DNA of 64,000 nucleotides from IMG/VR virus record IMGVR_UViG_3300032271_001847, positions 1-64,000 of that record. One strand, given 5' to 3'. This DNA comes from a virus. Both the position numbers and the translations under genes were made by a program. Of the stretch, positions 1 to 9,870 are shown piece by piece (positions within the stretch are counted from its first letter, which is position 1; each line of letters opens with the position of its first letter). The notes below the pieces were generated by a model. It was not told the DNA's origin and ran no database searches. It saw nothing but the letters and a program-made list of their open reading frames with translations.

Positions 1-49
1 TTCATCATGCATCGCAGATGTATTTCAATTGATCGATTGTTGATTCAAT

Positions 50-86
50 ATTATATGCATGGTGATATTCTCACCATGCATATAAT
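50..86. repeat. Perfect 16-bp inverted repeat upstream of the phosphatase gene
   Basis: Arms at 50-65 and 71-86 are exact reverse complements around a 5-base loop. No T tract follows at once, so it is not a textbook terminator. It lies 17 bases before the first gene and could be an operator or a 5' leader hairpin. Confidence 0.7.
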
Positions 87-103
87 CAAGGATAGAGTTT
101 TTC

Positions 104-559
104 ATGACCACTTCGCCTACAATCATCTTCGATATCGACGGGACGCTAGCTAACTGCGAACACCGTGTCCATTGGGTTCGCAGCACGCCCAAGAACTGGC
201 CGGCCTTTAACCGAGGAATGAAGCGTGACACCGCGCACGAGGACATCGTGTGGATGCTGCGCACCTTCCATGCAACTGGCTGCACCATACTGATCGCCAG
301 CGGTCGGGGTGAGGAAGACAGAGCAGTTACCGAAACCTGGTTGCGTGATGTGGCTGGGATTGAAGGACTCTATTCCAAACTCTACATGCGCCCGACCAAG
401 GACTTTCGATCCGATGACATCATCAAGGGAGAGATCCTGGACCAGATGCGAGAGGAAGGGTATGATCCCACCATCGCGGTGGATGATCGACAGCAGGTCG
501 TCGACGGATGGCGTGCCCGAGGCTTGCGCTGCCTCCAGGTCGCACCGGGGGATTTCTGA
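104..559 (+). CDS. Polynucleotide 3'-phosphatase, HAD family (stand-alone T4 PseT C-terminal domain)
   Basis: This 151-residue protein looks like the phosphatase half of T4 polynucleotide kinase/phosphatase, which removes 3'-phosphates from broken RNA or DNA ends before ligation. The HAD motif I is visible near the start (FDIDGTLANCEHR, with the two Asp at residues 10 and 12), a Ser/Gly/Arg stretch (IASGRGEEDR) follows, then KDFRSDD, and the late acidic motif VDDRQQVVDGWR sits near the end. There is no P-loop, so it has no kinase domain; that activity is encoded separately at 11825. The stop overlaps the start of the next gene by one base, suggesting translational coupling. Other HAD phosphatases are possible, but the match to the PseT phosphatase pattern is good. 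Confidence 0.82.
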   Translation: MTTSPTIIFDIDGTLANCEHRVHWVRSTPKNWPAFNRGMKRDTAHEDIVWMLRTFHATGCTILIASGRGEEDRAVTETWLRDVAGIEGLYSKLYMRPTKDFRSDDIIKGEILDQMREEGYDPTIAVDDRQQVVDGWRARGLRCLQVAPGDF

Positions 560-852
560 TGTCGGATTATCCTCGCACAAGAAATGGTCACGTTGACGAC
601 GGTAGTCTCATCAAGGCCAGCAATCGCCGGGATAGATGTCCCAACTGTGGTAGTTCGAACTATCGAGAAACCCTCAGTTGCGAGGCATGTAATAGTTGTG
701 GCCTGGTCTGTGATTACTGGGGTGGACGTACCAACAAGGTGTACAACAACTATCTTGCCAGTCGACATGCCGCTGAGGCAGAACAAAGGCGCATCCGAGA
801 GGATCGAGAAGAACGCGAATGGCGGGATTCATGGTCTTCCAACAATGACTGA
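559..852 (+). CDS. Small zinc-ribbon protein
   Basis: A 97-residue basic and acidic protein with two cysteine pairs (CPNCGSSNY, then CEACNSCG) typical of a zinc ribbon, followed by a charged, probably helical tail rich in Arg and Glu. Its start codon overlaps the stop of the phosphatase gene, which I prefer over an upstream in-frame ATG at 508 that lies inside the phosphatase coding sequence. No catalytic residues are evident; small ribbons of this kind bind nucleic acid or protein partners. Function unknown. Confidence 0.7.
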   Translation: MSDYPRTRNGHVDDGSLIKASNRRDRCPNCGSSNYRETLSCEACNSCGLVCDYWGGRTNKVYNNYLASRHAAEAEQRRIREDREEREWRDSWSSNND

Positions 853-883
853 TCATTGTTGTTTGTTTGATTGAAAGGTTGTC

Positions 884-1033
884 ATGCAAATCTGGTTAAT
901 AATCGTTGTTCTCATGCTGTTGTTTGGCGTCAGCACGGTACTAAAAGCAATCGGAGCTGCGGTTCTGTTGTTCCTAATGGCACCTGCTGTCCTGATATTG
1001 GTTATCGTGTTTGTCTTGCTGTTCTCTGATTAA
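884..1033 (+). CDS. Small membrane protein, 49 residues
   Basis: The product is almost wholly hydrophobic, with two likely membrane helices around residues 3-20 and 24-46 separated by a single Lys, and it ends in Ser-Asp. An AAAGG sequence lies 6 bases before the ATG. It overlaps nothing, and its stop codon lies just before the promoter of the next gene. Size and shape resemble small phage inner-membrane proteins, including some holins or superinfection factors, but nothing identifies a role. Confidence 0.55.
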   Translation: MQIWLIIVVLMLLFGVSTVLKAIGAAVLLFLMAPAVLILVIVFVLLFSD

Positions 1034-1037
1034 CCAG

Positions 1038-1065
1038 TTGACAACCAAGCAAGATCTGCTATTAT
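1038..1065 (+). promoter_or_regulatory. Sigma70-type promoter (TTGACA, 16 bp, TATTAT)
   Basis: TTGACA at 1038-1043 and TATTAT at 1060-1065 with a 16-base spacer ending in GC. It precedes the gene that starts at 1095. The same arrangement recurs several times in this window. Confidence 0.75.
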
Positions 1066-1094
1066 ATTAGCATAATCTTGAAAGGATGCCGCAA

Positions 1095-2138
1095 ATGGAT
1101 GAGGTGATCAAAACGCTCGATCATAACCTTGCTGATTTTAACAGCGTGTATGGTCGCGTTCTTAATTTCATCCACTACGAGGTGGATTCATCCACCCTTA
1201 AGGCAGAGCTTGTTAAGTACTCAGAAACCATCGGCAAATCCGATATAGCATTGCTGATACCGGCCAATCGTGTGGGAGTTGAGGGCAGCATCGCATACTG
1301 CATAAATCGTGGTGCAAATCTTCTCCCTTCGAGCATTGAGAAGGTTGGTACGATACTTGACGCCTACTCCCAGTCTGCCAAGGATGTTTCCCCAGACTGG
1401 GAGTATCTTCCTGAGACTGCCCAGGGCAAGCAGATATTGGCATACGTTGCTTGCTACAGCCACATTGACAACGCAAAAACCCGCGTTCTTCTTGGAAAGC
1501 TTGAGCAACGAGAGCTTGCTACGGAAATCAGAAAGATCATCACGGCGTATGCCGGCGGCAAGATTGCCGTGGCCAAGATGCTCAACGAGCACTATCAGCA
1601 AAGCATAGCAGAAGCAAAGAAAGATGATCTAATCAAGGATTGGATAAAACCCCTTTCGACGATTGCCAACACGATCTCGCTGATGGTTAACAACCGTGCT
1701 TCCATCAAGGCCGGGGCAAAAGGTGCCAAGGCACGCAAGATGGCCAGCACCGCCGGGGAGGTTGATCGCAAGGGGGAAAAGGCCGCAAGCAAGGTCACCT
1801 ATAAGGATGAGGACAACGAGCTTGGTATCCGAAGCGTGGATCCGGTCAATCTCGTCGGGTCAGAAGCTGCTGTGGTGTACAACACGAAAAATCGGCACAT
1901 TGAATTCTATCGTGCCAAGCAAGGAAAGAAGCTCAGTTTCCAAGGAGCACGTATCATCAATTTTGACGAGGCGAGCAGCATTGGCAAGACCATCCGCAAG
2001 CCAGAAACCGATCTTCCGCACTGGACGCGGGCAACAACCGTGCGTCGGTTGGAGGTGTTGTCAGACGGGATCCGTGGTAAGAAATGGGAACCATCTGGCA
2101 AGATGAATCGCAATACCATCATCATCAAGATCATGTGA
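1095..2138 (+). CDS. Conserved-looking phage protein of unknown function, 347 residues
   Basis: I do not recognise a family. The protein is soluble, without signal peptide or membrane segment. A helical N-terminal two thirds is followed by a Lys/Ala/Gly-rich linker (about residues 205-240, AGAKGAKARKMA) and a C-terminal part of beta character. The start at 1095 is chosen because AAAGGA at 1081-1086 is correctly spaced for it, whereas the in-frame ATG at 1086 overlaps that site. It has its own promoter and is followed 10 bases later by the CreA gene. The basic linker could contact nucleic acid, but this is only a guess. Confidence 0.6.
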   Translation: MDEVIKTLDHNLADFNSVYGRVLNFIHYEVDSSTLKAELVKYSETIGKSDIALLIPANRVGVEGSIAYCINRGANLLPSSIEKVGTILDAYSQSAKDVSPDWEYLPETAQGKQILAYVACYSHIDNAKTRVLLGKLEQRELATEIRKIITAYAGGKIAVAKMLNEHYQQSIAEAKKDDLIKDWIKPLSTIANTISLMVNNRASIKAGAKGAKARKMASTAGEVDRKGEKAASKVTYKDEDNELGIRSVDPVNLVGSEAAVVYNTKNRHIEFYRAKQGKKLSFQGARIINFDEASSIGKTIRKPETDLPHWTRATTVRRLEVLSDGIRGKKWEPSGKMNRNTIIIKIM

Positions 2139-2148
2139 GGAAAACATC

Positions 2149-2625
2149 ATGAGGACTTTACTATCAACCATCATCGGTGCTGCTGCGCTTTTTACCGCAA
2201 CGGTAGCCGTGGCACAAACACGCATCGGCGAGGTCAGTACCACGTTCAGACTGATCGGTCCTAACGATAAGGTCACCGTGGAAAGATATGACGATCCCAG
2301 GGTACAAGGCGTGAGCTGTTATCTCAGCCGTGCCGAAACGGGCGGCATCGGCGGTGCGTTGGGACTCGCCGAGGATCCAAGCCATTTCAGCATCGCTTGT
2401 CGAGCAACTGGTCCTGTGCGCATCATCGGCGACATCGATCGGGGTCGCAACGGTGAGGTCGTGTTTGGCGAGAGGACCTCTCCATTGTTCAAGGAATTGC
2501 GGGTCACGAGGTTCTTTGATTCCGAAAGAAATGTTCTCGTGTATCTCGTCTGGAGCACACGATTGATCAATGGTAGTCCATTCAATTCGGTCACCGCGAT
2601 CGCGATGAACGGCCCGCCGCAGTAA
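2149..2625 (+). CDS. creA: CreA family periplasmic protein
   Basis: The protein matches bacterial CreA along its whole length: a signal peptide (cleavage likely after AVA at residue 22), then IGEVSTTFRLIGPNDKV, DDPRVQGVSCYLSRA, TGGIGGALGLAEDPS, GEVVFGERTS and LVYLVWSTRLINGSP, all recognisable from E. coli CreA. The length, 158 residues, is also the family norm. The family is periplasmic and its biochemical role is unknown. The gene follows the unknown 1095 gene by 10 bases and has a GAGGAAAA-type ribosome site. A phage copy is unusual: it would be exported into the host periplasm. The intact length and signal sequence argue against a decaying captured gene. Confidence 0.88.
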   Translation: MRTLLSTIIGAAALFTATVAVAQTRIGEVSTTFRLIGPNDKVTVERYDDPRVQGVSCYLSRAETGGIGGALGLAEDPSHFSIACRATGPVRIIGDIDRGRNGEVVFGERTSPLFKELRVTRFFDSERNVLVYLVWSTRLINGSPFNSVTAIAMNGPPQ

Positions 2626-2648
2626 GATCTCCAAAGGAATAGTAAATC

Positions 2649-2888
2649 ATGGAAAACGATGATAACGATCCAGAGGAATTCAAAAGGATACGCGTCACCT
2701 GGATACAACCACATGATGGGTGGGGTTTCAATGCGTTCCATCGTGAAATGGCCGCATTGATACACCATCTTGCAGTCAAGGCCGAGATGGAAACCATTGC
2801 CGAGCTTGACGAAAAGGTAACTGGTGATGATCATCCCTCCGCCCTTGAGATGATCATGAATGCTTACAACAAACACAAGGAATCCTGA
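2649..2888 (+). CDS. Hypothetical acidic protein, 79 residues
   Basis: Small soluble protein with an acidic start (MENDDNDPEEF), a Trp-rich segment (RVTWIQPHDGWGF) and helical remainder. AAAGGAA lies upstream of the ATG. It sits in the rightward cluster after creA. No family recognised. Confidence 0.5.
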   Translation: MENDDNDPEEFKRIRVTWIQPHDGWGFNAFHREMAALIHHLAVKAEMETIAELDEKVTGDDHPSALEMIMNAYNKHKES

Positions 2889-2893
2889 TATGG

Positions 2894-2922
2894 TTGACGC
2901 GTTATCTGAAAGATCGTAAAAT
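2894..2922 (+). promoter_or_regulatory. Sigma70-type promoter (TTGACG, 17 bp, TAAAAT)
   Basis: TTGACG at 2894-2899 and TAAAAT at 2917-2922. The -10 lies only five bases before the ATG at 2928, so transcription may start at or inside the start codon; alternatively it serves the longer gene at 3178. Confidence 0.45.
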
Positions 2923-2927
2923 AAAGC

Positions 2928-3176
2928 ATGAGCGATCTGGTCACACGAATCCGCAAGAACATTGCCAATGTAGGCGGCAGCGAGCTGAAGGCAATGGCAT
3001 CGAACTCCGGTCTTAAATCCCTGTGGGCCGATAAACAAGCCCTTCTTGCCGAAATGAACGCGGCCAAGAAGACCGCGGCCGAGGAAGCTGCAAAACCATA
3101 TCTGGAACTGATAGCCGAGGTAGACGAGCAATACGCGGTGTTATTGCAATTCGTCGGCGATAACAAGGACGATTGA
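2928..3176 (+). CDS. Hypothetical helical protein, 82 residues
   Basis: Mostly helical, Ala/Lys/Glu-rich, soluble, with a probable coiled-coil stretch at residues 36-62. It ends one base before the ATG of the 3178 gene, so the two are probably translated together. Family not recognised. Confidence 0.5.
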   Translation: MSDLVTRIRKNIANVGGSELKAMASNSGLKSLWADKQALLAEMNAAKKTAAEEAAKPYLELIAEVDEQYAVLLQFVGDNKDD

Positions 3177-3177
3177 A

Positions 3178-4359
3178 ATGTCAAAGGTCACCATCCCTGA
3201 AAAGCACTACGTTGGTATGCAGGTCAGAGGCAGCAGCAAGGTGCCTCTTGGGTTCATCACCCCATGGGGCGAGGATGCTGCCGCACAAAAGCGCATGGGC
3301 ACCGTGGATTCATGGGTCGGGCGTACACGCACAGGCAGCTTGCCCACGACGGTGATCGAAAACGAGCCTATGTTGGGTTTCAAGATGAGCGGAGATATCC
3401 GTCGTAACATGCAGGGAGGACAGGACATGTGGCGAATTGAAGATCCTCGTGGTTTTGAGCTGGAGATCACCGGCACCAATCTCTCCATGCTTCTTGCTGA
3501 CACCACGCTGGAGAAGGGAGAAATCCTGGATAAGTGCGTGTGGGCGCGAGAAAACGGACAGAACCTCCTCCTTACGGTGGAAAGCGAGGAGTATGTTGAA
3601 GCGGTACGCATGACCAAGATCGCCACCAGTACTGCCAGCTGGAAGGACGTGAAGATCGGCAATACCATCGTCCTGCAGAATGGCATCACCGGCCGGTATC
3701 TCGGCCGCATGCACACACTGTCAGTTGTGCAACAGGACATGACGTTTGAATCGTGCAACACGATTGAATCAAGCGACAAGATGCTGCATGTCATCCTCAG
3801 TAATCAAACGGAATATAGCTATCCTCCAACTGTGCAGAGAGAGCTTCACCTCTTCGCAAGTCCCAAGCTCAGCAGCATCACCGATCAATCCGAACTATCA
3901 GTAGCCGATGCCGAGGTGGCAGCAAACGAGGCCATCAGCAATGAGGATTGCCGTGTCAGCTGTGTCGGATATCGAACCGTTGTTTTAGCAGCGGCAAATC
4001 CGATCAAGACCGATAAGTGTAGGCTCATGCTGGTTGATGCCGATGCACCGGCAGATCTTTGGAACACACGTTACTACAAACCTGCCTATCTCGTCCGCAT
4101 GAAGGATGGCAAGCTTGGTCGTCCACATTCCAATTACAATGGCAAGAACACCGTTTCGTTCGTTCGCGAGGATCTATTCGCACAGGGGATATATTCGCTT
4201 GCTACCAAGCCAACCGTGCGATCCCACCATTATTATGGACCTAGTGATTCACGAGACACGGTGACCATTGAAGTTGATCCTGCTGACATCGTCAGCATCC
4301 ATCATCTTAGGCTGGAAACCGACACCAAGGCTGGCAACACGGTTGGAAATCTGGTTTGA
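3178..4359 (+). CDS. Phage protein of unknown function, 393 residues
   Basis: A long soluble protein, mainly of beta character, with no signal peptide, membrane segment or catalytic motif I can name. It contains several short stretches typical of beta sandwiches (IGNTIVLQNGITGRYLG, NTVSFVREDLF). The start follows the preceding stop by one base, and its own stop overlaps the next ATG by one base, so it belongs to a tightly packed operon running from 2928 into the IMP dehydrogenase gene. It could be a minor virion or enzyme-regulating protein, but its place among rightward non-late genes speaks against a virion role. Function unknown. Confidence 0.55.
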   Translation: MSKVTIPEKHYVGMQVRGSSKVPLGFITPWGEDAAAQKRMGTVDSWVGRTRTGSLPTTVIENEPMLGFKMSGDIRRNMQGGQDMWRIEDPRGFELEITGTNLSMLLADTTLEKGEILDKCVWARENGQNLLLTVESEEYVEAVRMTKIATSTASWKDVKIGNTIVLQNGITGRYLGRMHTLSVVQQDMTFESCNTIESSDKMLHVILSNQTEYSYPPTVQRELHLFASPKLSSITDQSELSVADAEVAANEAISNEDCRVSCVGYRTVVLAAANPIKTDKCRLMLVDADAPADLWNTRYYKPAYLVRMKDGKLGRPHSNYNGKNTVSFVREDLFAQGIYSLATKPTVRSHHYYGPSDSRDTVTIEVDPADIVSIHHLRLETDTKAGNTVGNLV

Positions 4360-4661
4360 TGGCAATGATGTATCGCATCAAGCACACACCGTCCGGTATG
4401 TACTTTGGCCCAAGCCGCAGCATCCGGGCCAAGCTCACGGATGATTCCCCTGTTTATGCGCAGATCCCACGATATATCAAGAGCAATCTCAGCAAGGATG
4501 GTAAGATATATACCAGGCGACCGAGCCTAACGCAGATCGGAATGCACTATTATACGCACCATCAGGTCATCAGTGCCCGTGACCTTGATCACGGCATCAT
4601 TGGAGAATACAAGATGCTTGCAGTAATCCCAGAGGAATGGGTCATAGAGGAGATCGCATGA
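4359..4661 (+). CDS. Small conserved-looking protein, 100 residues
   Basis: Basic protein with a start typical of short phage proteins displaying [15 protein letters not shown], followed by [13 protein letters not shown]. The ATG at 4359 overlaps the preceding TGA by one base. Its end overlaps the start region of the IMP dehydrogenase gene. No known domain; the pattern resembles small phage proteins of unknown role found next to nucleotide-metabolism genes. Confidence 0.5.
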   Translation: MAMMYRIKHTPSGMYFGPSRSIRAKLTDDSPVYAQIPRYIKSNLSKDGKIYTRRPSLTQIGMHYYTHHQVISARDLDHGIIGEYKMLAVIPEEWVIEEIA

Positions 4662-5875
4662 TGGAAATCATCATCAGGGATGCACTGGCATTCGACGACG
4701 TGCTACTTGAACCGGGATACAGCGAGATACTGCCCGCAGATACCAACCCGGCAGGAAGGTTCAGTCGTAACATCGCCCTTAACGTTCCATTGATATCAGC
4801 GGCGATGGACACGGTGACCGAGCATGCCATGGCCATCGCCATGGCACAGGCCGGCGGTATAGGTGTGATACACAAGAACCTTACCATGCAAGAACAAGCA
4901 GAGGAAGTACGCAGGGTGAAGCGCTATGAAAGTGGGATGGTGGTTAATCCAGTGACCATCTATGCCACAGAGAATCTCAGCTCGGTCCGGGCATTGATGG
5001 AGCAACATGACATCAGCGGTATCCCTGTGATACAGCCCGGCACCAACAAGCTCATTGGCATAGTGACCAATCGAGACGTACGGTTTGCGACCGATCCGAA
5101 CACTCCGGTGACGGATCTCATGACCAAGGATCTGATAACTGTACGAAGCGGCGTGGGCAAGGACGAGGCACGCGAATTGTTGCATCGACATCGCATTGAA
5201 AAACTCATGGTGGTCGATGATTATGGTAGATGTACCGGACTCATCACGGTCAAGGATATTGACAAGGCACATGCCAATCCACTTGGAAACAAGGACGGTG
5301 AAGGTCGACTGCGAGTGGCGGCTGCCGTCGGTATCGGTCACGATTCCATGCGACGGGCCGGTGCATTGGTCCTTGCCGGTGTTGATGCGTTGGTGATCGA
5401 TACTGCGCATGGACATAGCAAGGGCGTGATGGAAATGATAACCGCTCTTAAATCCCAATATCCCCATGTCGATGTCATTGCTGGTAACGTGGCGACGCCA
5501 ACCGCTGCAAGGGCATTGATCAACGCCGGTGCCGATGGAGTGAAGATAGGCATCGGTCCGGGTTGCTTTGTCCCAGGATCAATTGTCATAACAAACAGAG
5601 GCGGTGTACCAATTGAAGATGTTATGATAGGTGATATGGTAACAACTCACACAGGTCAATGGAAACCGGTAACCAACATCTTTACGTTTGACGATAAAAA
5701 ATCCGTTATCAAGATCAACGACATCGGTTGTACTCCTAAACATGAGTTCTATGTACTAAACAAAAAATGGAAGGATGTGGTTACAGATGAAAATCTGGCG
5801 TCATATGCGGAATGGATTACAGCCGAGGAACTTACCAACGACTATCTATTGATTCGGCATGCACAAATTAAATAG
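4658..5875 (+). CDS. guaB: IMP dehydrogenase N-terminal part fused to the N half of a split intein
   Basis: Residues 1-302 are the first part of IMP dehydrogenase, which oxidises IMP to XMP for guanine nucleotide synthesis. Visible are the N-terminal barrel strand ([13 protein letters not shown]), two CBS modules (about residues 95-215, with DISGIPVIQ and [10 protein letters not shown]), [37 protein letters not shown]. The catalytic loop is cut straight after GIGPG. From residue 303 an intein N fragment begins with Cys1 ([14 protein letters not shown]) and holds the block B-type motif TPKHEFYVL; it ends at a stop after 103 intein residues. Start at 4658 or 4661, both served by GAGGAG at 4647-4652. 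The protein cannot be active alone: trans-splicing with the product at 6839 would restore a 487-residue enzyme, the normal bacterial length. Confidence 0.93.
   Translation: MMEIIIRDALAFDDVLLEPGYSEILPADTNPAGRFSRNIALNVPLISAAMDTVTEHAMAIAMAQAGGIGVIHKNLTMQEQAEEVRRVKRYESGMVVNPVTIYATENLSSVRALMEQHDISGIPVIQPGTNKLIGIVTNRDVRFATDPNTPVTDLMTKDLITVRSGVGKDEARELLHRHRIEKLMVVDDYGRCTGLITVKDIDKAHANPLGNKDGEGRLRVAAAVGIGHDSMRRAGALVLAGVDALVIDTAHGHSKGVMEMITALKSQYPHVDVIAGNVATPTAARALINAGADGVKIGIGPGCFVPGSIVITNRGGVPIEDVMIGDMVTTHTGQWKPVTNIFTFDDKKSVIKINDIGCTPKHEFYVLNKKWKDVVTDENLASYAEWITAEELTNDYLLIRHAQIK
5564..5872 (+). mobile_element. Split intein, N-terminal fragment (IMPDH-1 type)
   Basis: A 103-residue fragment starting with the nucleophile Cys1 and inserted in the active-site loop of IMP dehydrogenase. 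Sequence and insertion site correspond to the IMPDH-1 split intein type described from marine metagenomes. DNA becomes visibly richer in A+T exactly at the boundary. Confidence 0.9.
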
Positions 5876-5901
5876 CTAAAATAGCTATTGGAGCAGGTAG
5901 T

Positions 5902-8301
<2,400 letters not shown>

Positions 8302-8308
8302 GATCAGA

Positions 8309-8317
8309 TATTTATCC
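8309..8317 (-). promoter_or_regulatory. Putative late promoter, GGATAAATA, for the Ntn hydrolase
   Basis: T4-type late -10 sequence on the minus strand, only 7 bases before the chosen ATG at 8301. If used, the transcript would be leaderless or nearly so. Confidence 0.45.
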
Positions 8318-8319
8318 GT

Positions 8320-8347
8320 TTGACATTTCATAGAAATATGCTATCAT
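8320..8347 (+). promoter_or_regulatory. Sigma70-type promoter (TTGACA, 16 bp, TATCAT) for the ligase N part
   Basis: TTGACA at 8320-8325, TATCAT at 8342-8347, 16-base spacer ending in GC. It lies 26 bases before the ATG at 8374 and overlaps the opposite late promoter region. Confidence 0.75.
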
Positions 8348-8373
8348 GCATGGGTAACATAAAAGGTCAGGCC

Positions 8374-9018
8374 ATGAAGTACGAGTTTCCGCACATCACG
8401 AATCTGGACGAAGTCCGTGCCGTGATCAAGGATCTTCCTGAGTTCATCATCGCCGAACGCGATTGGGGATTCGTGGTGAACTATCTGGTGAGTGGTCCAG
8501 ACACCTTCCCTGGTGTCCACACCGCCGGTGGATCTCCACGCATGCGTGAGGAAGCAACCCGGGCCAAGGCCATCCGCCGCGAGTGCCGTGGCCTGATCTT
8601 TTGCAAGAAGACTGAACTGATCACCCGCAGGCCGCTACACAAGTTTTGGAATATCAACGAGCGAGACGAAACGCAGCTTGATAAGCTTGATTTCTCTGCA
8701 CCTCATCGGGTTTATACCAAGCTCGATGGGTCAATGCTGGTTCCGTTTGAGGTCGAGCACGGTTCCGGTATTGTAAGGTGGGGGACTAAGATGGGTGCTG
8801 GCACAGAGGTTGCACTGGCTGCTGAGGTGTTTGTAGCCGACAATCCAAAATATCAGCAATTTGCTGAGTGGTGCATCAAGCAAGGCATTAGTCCAATCTT
8901 TGAGTTCACCACTCCGGGTAAGCACAAGATCGTGGTCGACTACCATGCACCAATGCTAACCCTACTGGCTGCTCGTCACATGATCACCGGAGAATATATC
9001 GACATTCACGGACCGTGA
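8374..9018 (+). CDS. rnlA: RNA ligase (T4 Rnl1 type), N-terminal part of a broken gene
   Basis: 214 residues carrying the first half of an Rnl1-type RNA ligase, which seals 5'-phosphate and 3'-hydroxyl RNA ends through a ligase-AMP intermediate. The nucleotidyl-transfer motif I is clear (VYTKLDGSM, adenylated Lys), preceded by RRECRGLIF and KFWNINE, and followed by motif III/IIIa-like FEFTTPGKHKIVVDY and LLAARHMITGEYI. The reading frame stops just after this point; motifs IV and V lie in the second gene at 9871. The start at 8374 follows AAAAGGTC; an upstream open frame back to 8161 lies over the opposite gene and the promoter. Alone this part could perhaps be adenylated but lacks motifs needed for the full reaction. 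Confidence 0.85.
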   Translation: MKYEFPHITNLDEVRAVIKDLPEFIIAERDWGFVVNYLVSGPDTFPGVHTAGGSPRMREEATRAKAIRRECRGLIFCKKTELITRRPLHKFWNINERDETQLDKLDFSAPHRVYTKLDGSMLVPFEVEHGSGIVRWGTKMGAGTEVALAAEVFVADNPKYQQFAEWCIKQGISPIFEFTTPGKHKIVVDYHAPMLTLLAARHMITGEYIDIHGP

Positions 9019-9741
9019 ATGTCGATTCCTCTGCCTTTCAGATGGACTTCTTTTAGGAATGTCAAATTCAGATAGCATCAACTGAACTGCTGCCTCTGTA
9101 CACCCTAGATTTTTGCTAATTGCACGACAAGATAATTTATTCACGATATAAGATTGGTATAGATAGTCTCGGTTACGAAGATCGGCTCGTCGACGGTTAA
9201 TATCAAGCTTCCTTCTCCAGTTATGTATCGCCGTAGCAGATACACCGTAGAGTTTGCCAATAGCTGGATCTGAAAAACCATCTTCCACATGCCCAAGAAG
9301 GAGTATTTTAAAATCTTCTATGGTAGTACTCATAGACCACGCCGGCGGGCCGTTTATTCCTCGCGGTCCGCTGTTAGCTTCTCTAACAGCTTCTCTGGCC
9401 GCAGCTAGTTGCAAGATTGTTGGATTTCTCCGATTCTTACCACCATTATCTTTGACGCACATGCAGTGGTAGGCCCGCAAGGCAGCAATTCTATATTCTC
9501 CTATTGAAAACTTTGTCATTATATGATGGACAACAATGTGTTCTTTTGCGGTCAGGGCAGCAATATTGTTTGGGTCTGTCTCTCCGCCAAGACGGAACGA
9601 TCGAGGCACAATGTGGTGTGACTCGTAATACATGTTAGGTAAAGTTGCACGAGTTATAGCCCGGTTGATTATAGCCACATACCATCTAAAGTATTTGTTA
9701 GCTAGGGAATGCTCAGCCAGACAAGTCAAGTAAATATTCAT
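8962..9741 (-). CDS. HNH homing endonuclease inserted, antisense, in the RNA ligase gene
   Basis: A 259-residue protein whose N-terminal half holds a classical HNH core (ESHHIVPRSFRLGG, then DPNNIAALTAKEHIVVHH). The C-terminal half has two helix-turn-helix-like segments (IGKLYGVSATAIHNWRRKL and LSCRAISKNLGCTEAAVQ), a usual DNA-binding part of homing enzymes. It runs opposite to the ligase gene and its last 57 bases overlap the ligase N part. GAGGAG precedes the ATG at 9741 and a perfect T4 late promoter lies upstream. Its 5' leader is nearly the same as that of the GIY-YIG-like gene at 45285. Very likely a selfish gene that broke the ligase gene. Confidence 0.85.
   Translation of the reverse strand: MNIYLTCLAEHSLANKYFRWYVAIINRAITRATLPNMYYESHHIVPRSFRLGGETDPNNIAALTAKEHIVVHHIMTKFSIGEYRIAALRAYHCMCVKDNGGKNRRNPTILQLAAAREAVREANSGPRGINGPPAWSMSTTIEDFKILLLGHVEDGFSDPAIGKLYGVSATAIHNWRRKLDINRRRADLRNRDYLYQSYIVNKLSCRAISKNLGCTEAAVQLMLSEFDIPKRSPSERQRNRHSRSVNVDIFSGDHVTSSQ
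9001..9023. repeat. Palindrome at the end of the ligase N part
   Basis: Two 11-base arms that are reverse complements around a single central base; the ligase stop codon lies within the second arm. It is also coding for the antisense HNH gene. It could be a protein-binding or homing-related site; no T tract follows. Confidence 0.6.
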
Positions 9742-9780
9742 GCTGATTGCTCCTCGAAAGCGTTTAGAGCAGTTGGGGAC
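9742..9780 (-). promoter_or_regulatory. Shared homing-gene leader, copy 1
   Basis: The 39 bases before the HNH start codon are nearly the same as the bases before the unrelated GIY-YIG-like gene (45286-45323). Both contain the minus-strand words GTCCCCAAC, CTCTAAACGCTT and GGAGCA before the ATG. Confidence 0.7.
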
Positions 9781-9803
9781 GGCAATCCCGCGAACTGCAT
9801 TCG

Positions 9804-9811
9804 TATTTATA
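9804..9811 (-). promoter_or_regulatory. T4-type late promoter, TATAAATA, for the HNH gene
   Basis: Exact T4 late consensus on the minus strand, about 60 bases upstream of the HNH start. Confidence 0.75.
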
Positions 9812-9814
9812 CGC

Positions 9815-9842
9815 TTGACATTGTCCATATCTGTGCTAATAT
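9815..9842 (+). promoter_or_regulatory. Sigma70-type promoter (TTGACA, 16 bp, TAATAT) for the ligase C part
   Basis: TTGACA at 9815-9820 and TAATAT at 9837-9842, spacer of 16 bases ending in GC, 28 bases before the ATG at 9871. It gives the second ligase part its own transcription. Confidence 0.75.
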
Positions 9843-9870
9843 AGGCATACAATAAACAAGCGAGGCACTT

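Noticed and set aside
9742-9780. Hairpin TGCTC/GAGCA hiding the HNH ribosome site
   Set aside because: The second leader copy has two changes that break the pairing without compensation, so this stem is not conserved.
9018-9870. Group I intron in the RNA ligase gene
   Set aside because: The homing gene is antisense, the upstream part ends with its own stop and the downstream part has its own promoter and ribosome site; I found no clear intron core. RNA data could still overturn this.
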